Made by a program: the position numbers and the translations under genes. This document shows, in pieces, positions 63,723 to 64,000 of a stretch of 64,000 nucleotides of DNA. Origin of the DNA: an uncultured Bryobacterales bacterium (GTDB lineage: Bacteria; Acidobacteriota; Terriglobia; Bryobacterales; UBA6623); contig OY282420.1 of assembly GCA_958295955.1 (NCBI GenBank), positions 3,176,435 to 3,240,434 on the forward strand. The letters run 5' to 3'. The notes beneath the pieces were generated by a model. It was not told where the DNA came from. It did not search any database and worked only from the letters and a program-made list of their open reading frames with translations. How positions within the stretch are numbered: position 1 is the first letter of the stretch; every line of letters begins with the position of its first letter.

Positions 63723-64000
63723 ATGAAGGCCCCCTTGCCGATGCGAACGTTTCGCGCGCCCGGCCGCGTAAATCTGTGCGGCGAACACACGGACTACAAC
63801 CAGGGCTACGTCCTCCCCGTTGCCCTGGATATGGAGTGCCGCGCGGCTGCTGCGCCCGCCGGAGACGGACGGCTGACGATCGACAGCGCGCTGCTGGGCC
63901 CCGGAGGCAGCTACAGAGTAGAAGAATTGACGTCGATAGCGCCTCGCGGAGACTGGAGCGACTACCCGTTCGGAGTCGCCCGGCAGTTGGCCCTGGCGGG
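63723..64000 (+). CDS. galK: Galactokinase, N-terminal part, cut by window edge
   Basis: Only the first 92 codons are visible. MRTFRAPGRVNLCGEHTDYNQGYVLPVALD contains the GHMP-kinase galactokinase signature G-R-V-N-L-x-G-E-H-T-D-Y-N-x-G. A later SDYPFGVARQLA fits the family. It phosphorylates galactose to galactose-1-phosphate in the Leloir pathway. Position 6 nt after hemH suggests co-transcription. The cysteine in place of Ile in NLCGEH is a mild variant. Confidence 0.92.
   Translation, partial: MKAPLPMRTFRAPGRVNLCGEHTDYNQGYVLPVALDMECRAAAAPAGDGRLTIDSALLGPGGSYRVEELTSIAPRGDWSDYPFGVARQLALA

Overview
The window is about 66% G+C by eye, densely coded on both strands, and looks like a chromosomal segment of an Acidobacteriota bacterium, probably near Solibacter/Bryobacterales. 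The best lineage clue is the protein at 25828-27723, which ends in the domain first catalogued in Solibacter (TIGR03437 type). The paired DUF1501 and DUF1549/DUF1553 genes, the sulfatases, the DUF1080 protein and the exported Gfo/Idh/MocA enzyme fit that. This is inference from protein families, with no database search. No rRNA, tRNA, CRISPR array, insertion sequence or prophage was recognised.

Layout. 1-5437 (minus): a cell-shape operon mreB-mreC-mreD-mrdA (the last cut by the window edge), preceded by a histidine kinase/response regulator pair. 5438-11948 (plus): hsp20 and clpB behind a strong AT-rich promoter, then a stand-alone B12-binding protein, a MOSC protein, a YmdB-type phosphoesterase and a TtcA-like PP-loop enzyme. 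12081-28501: metabolic and envelope genes (Na/Pi transporter, sulfatase, oxidoreductase, P1 peptidase, LarA-like protein, polyprenyl synthase, sugar-dehydrogenase/cytochrome c fusion, DUF1501 and DUF1549/1553, the TIGR03437 protein, an exported methyltransferase). 28681-33294: dprA, topA, tsaB. 33334-39447 (minus): a tandem array of five secreted double-Cache proteins, four of them with a copy of the same promoter. 39536-48491: cyclase-family enzyme, YqgE, GDSL hydrolase, TerB-like protein, dGTPase, TPR protein, rplU-rpmA, DUF1080 protein, ribokinase, sulfatase. 48867-59758 (plus): an exopolysaccharide/O-antigen cluster (epimerase, fused GT4-GT2, flippase, three GT4 enzymes, a polymerase/ligase carrying inserted FnIII-like modules). 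60061-64000: an NHL-propeller lipoprotein, a HupE/UreJ-type membrane protein, ferrochelatase and the start of galK.

The observations most worth pursuing are: (1) the Cache array, in which the N-terminal Cache domain varies while the C-terminal Cache domain and the promoter are nearly constant; (2) three FnIII-like modules inserted into the periplasmic loop of the O-antigen polymerase/ligase, with a fourth relative at the C-terminus of the dehydrogenase/cytochrome protein about 37 kb away; (3) a decayed, internally deleted copy of a GT4 gene between two glycosyltransferase genes; (4) a six-copy dispersed intergenic repeat with core GGATAGCAAGACCGC; and (5) several promoters whose -10 box lies so close to the start codon that the mRNA should be leaderless.
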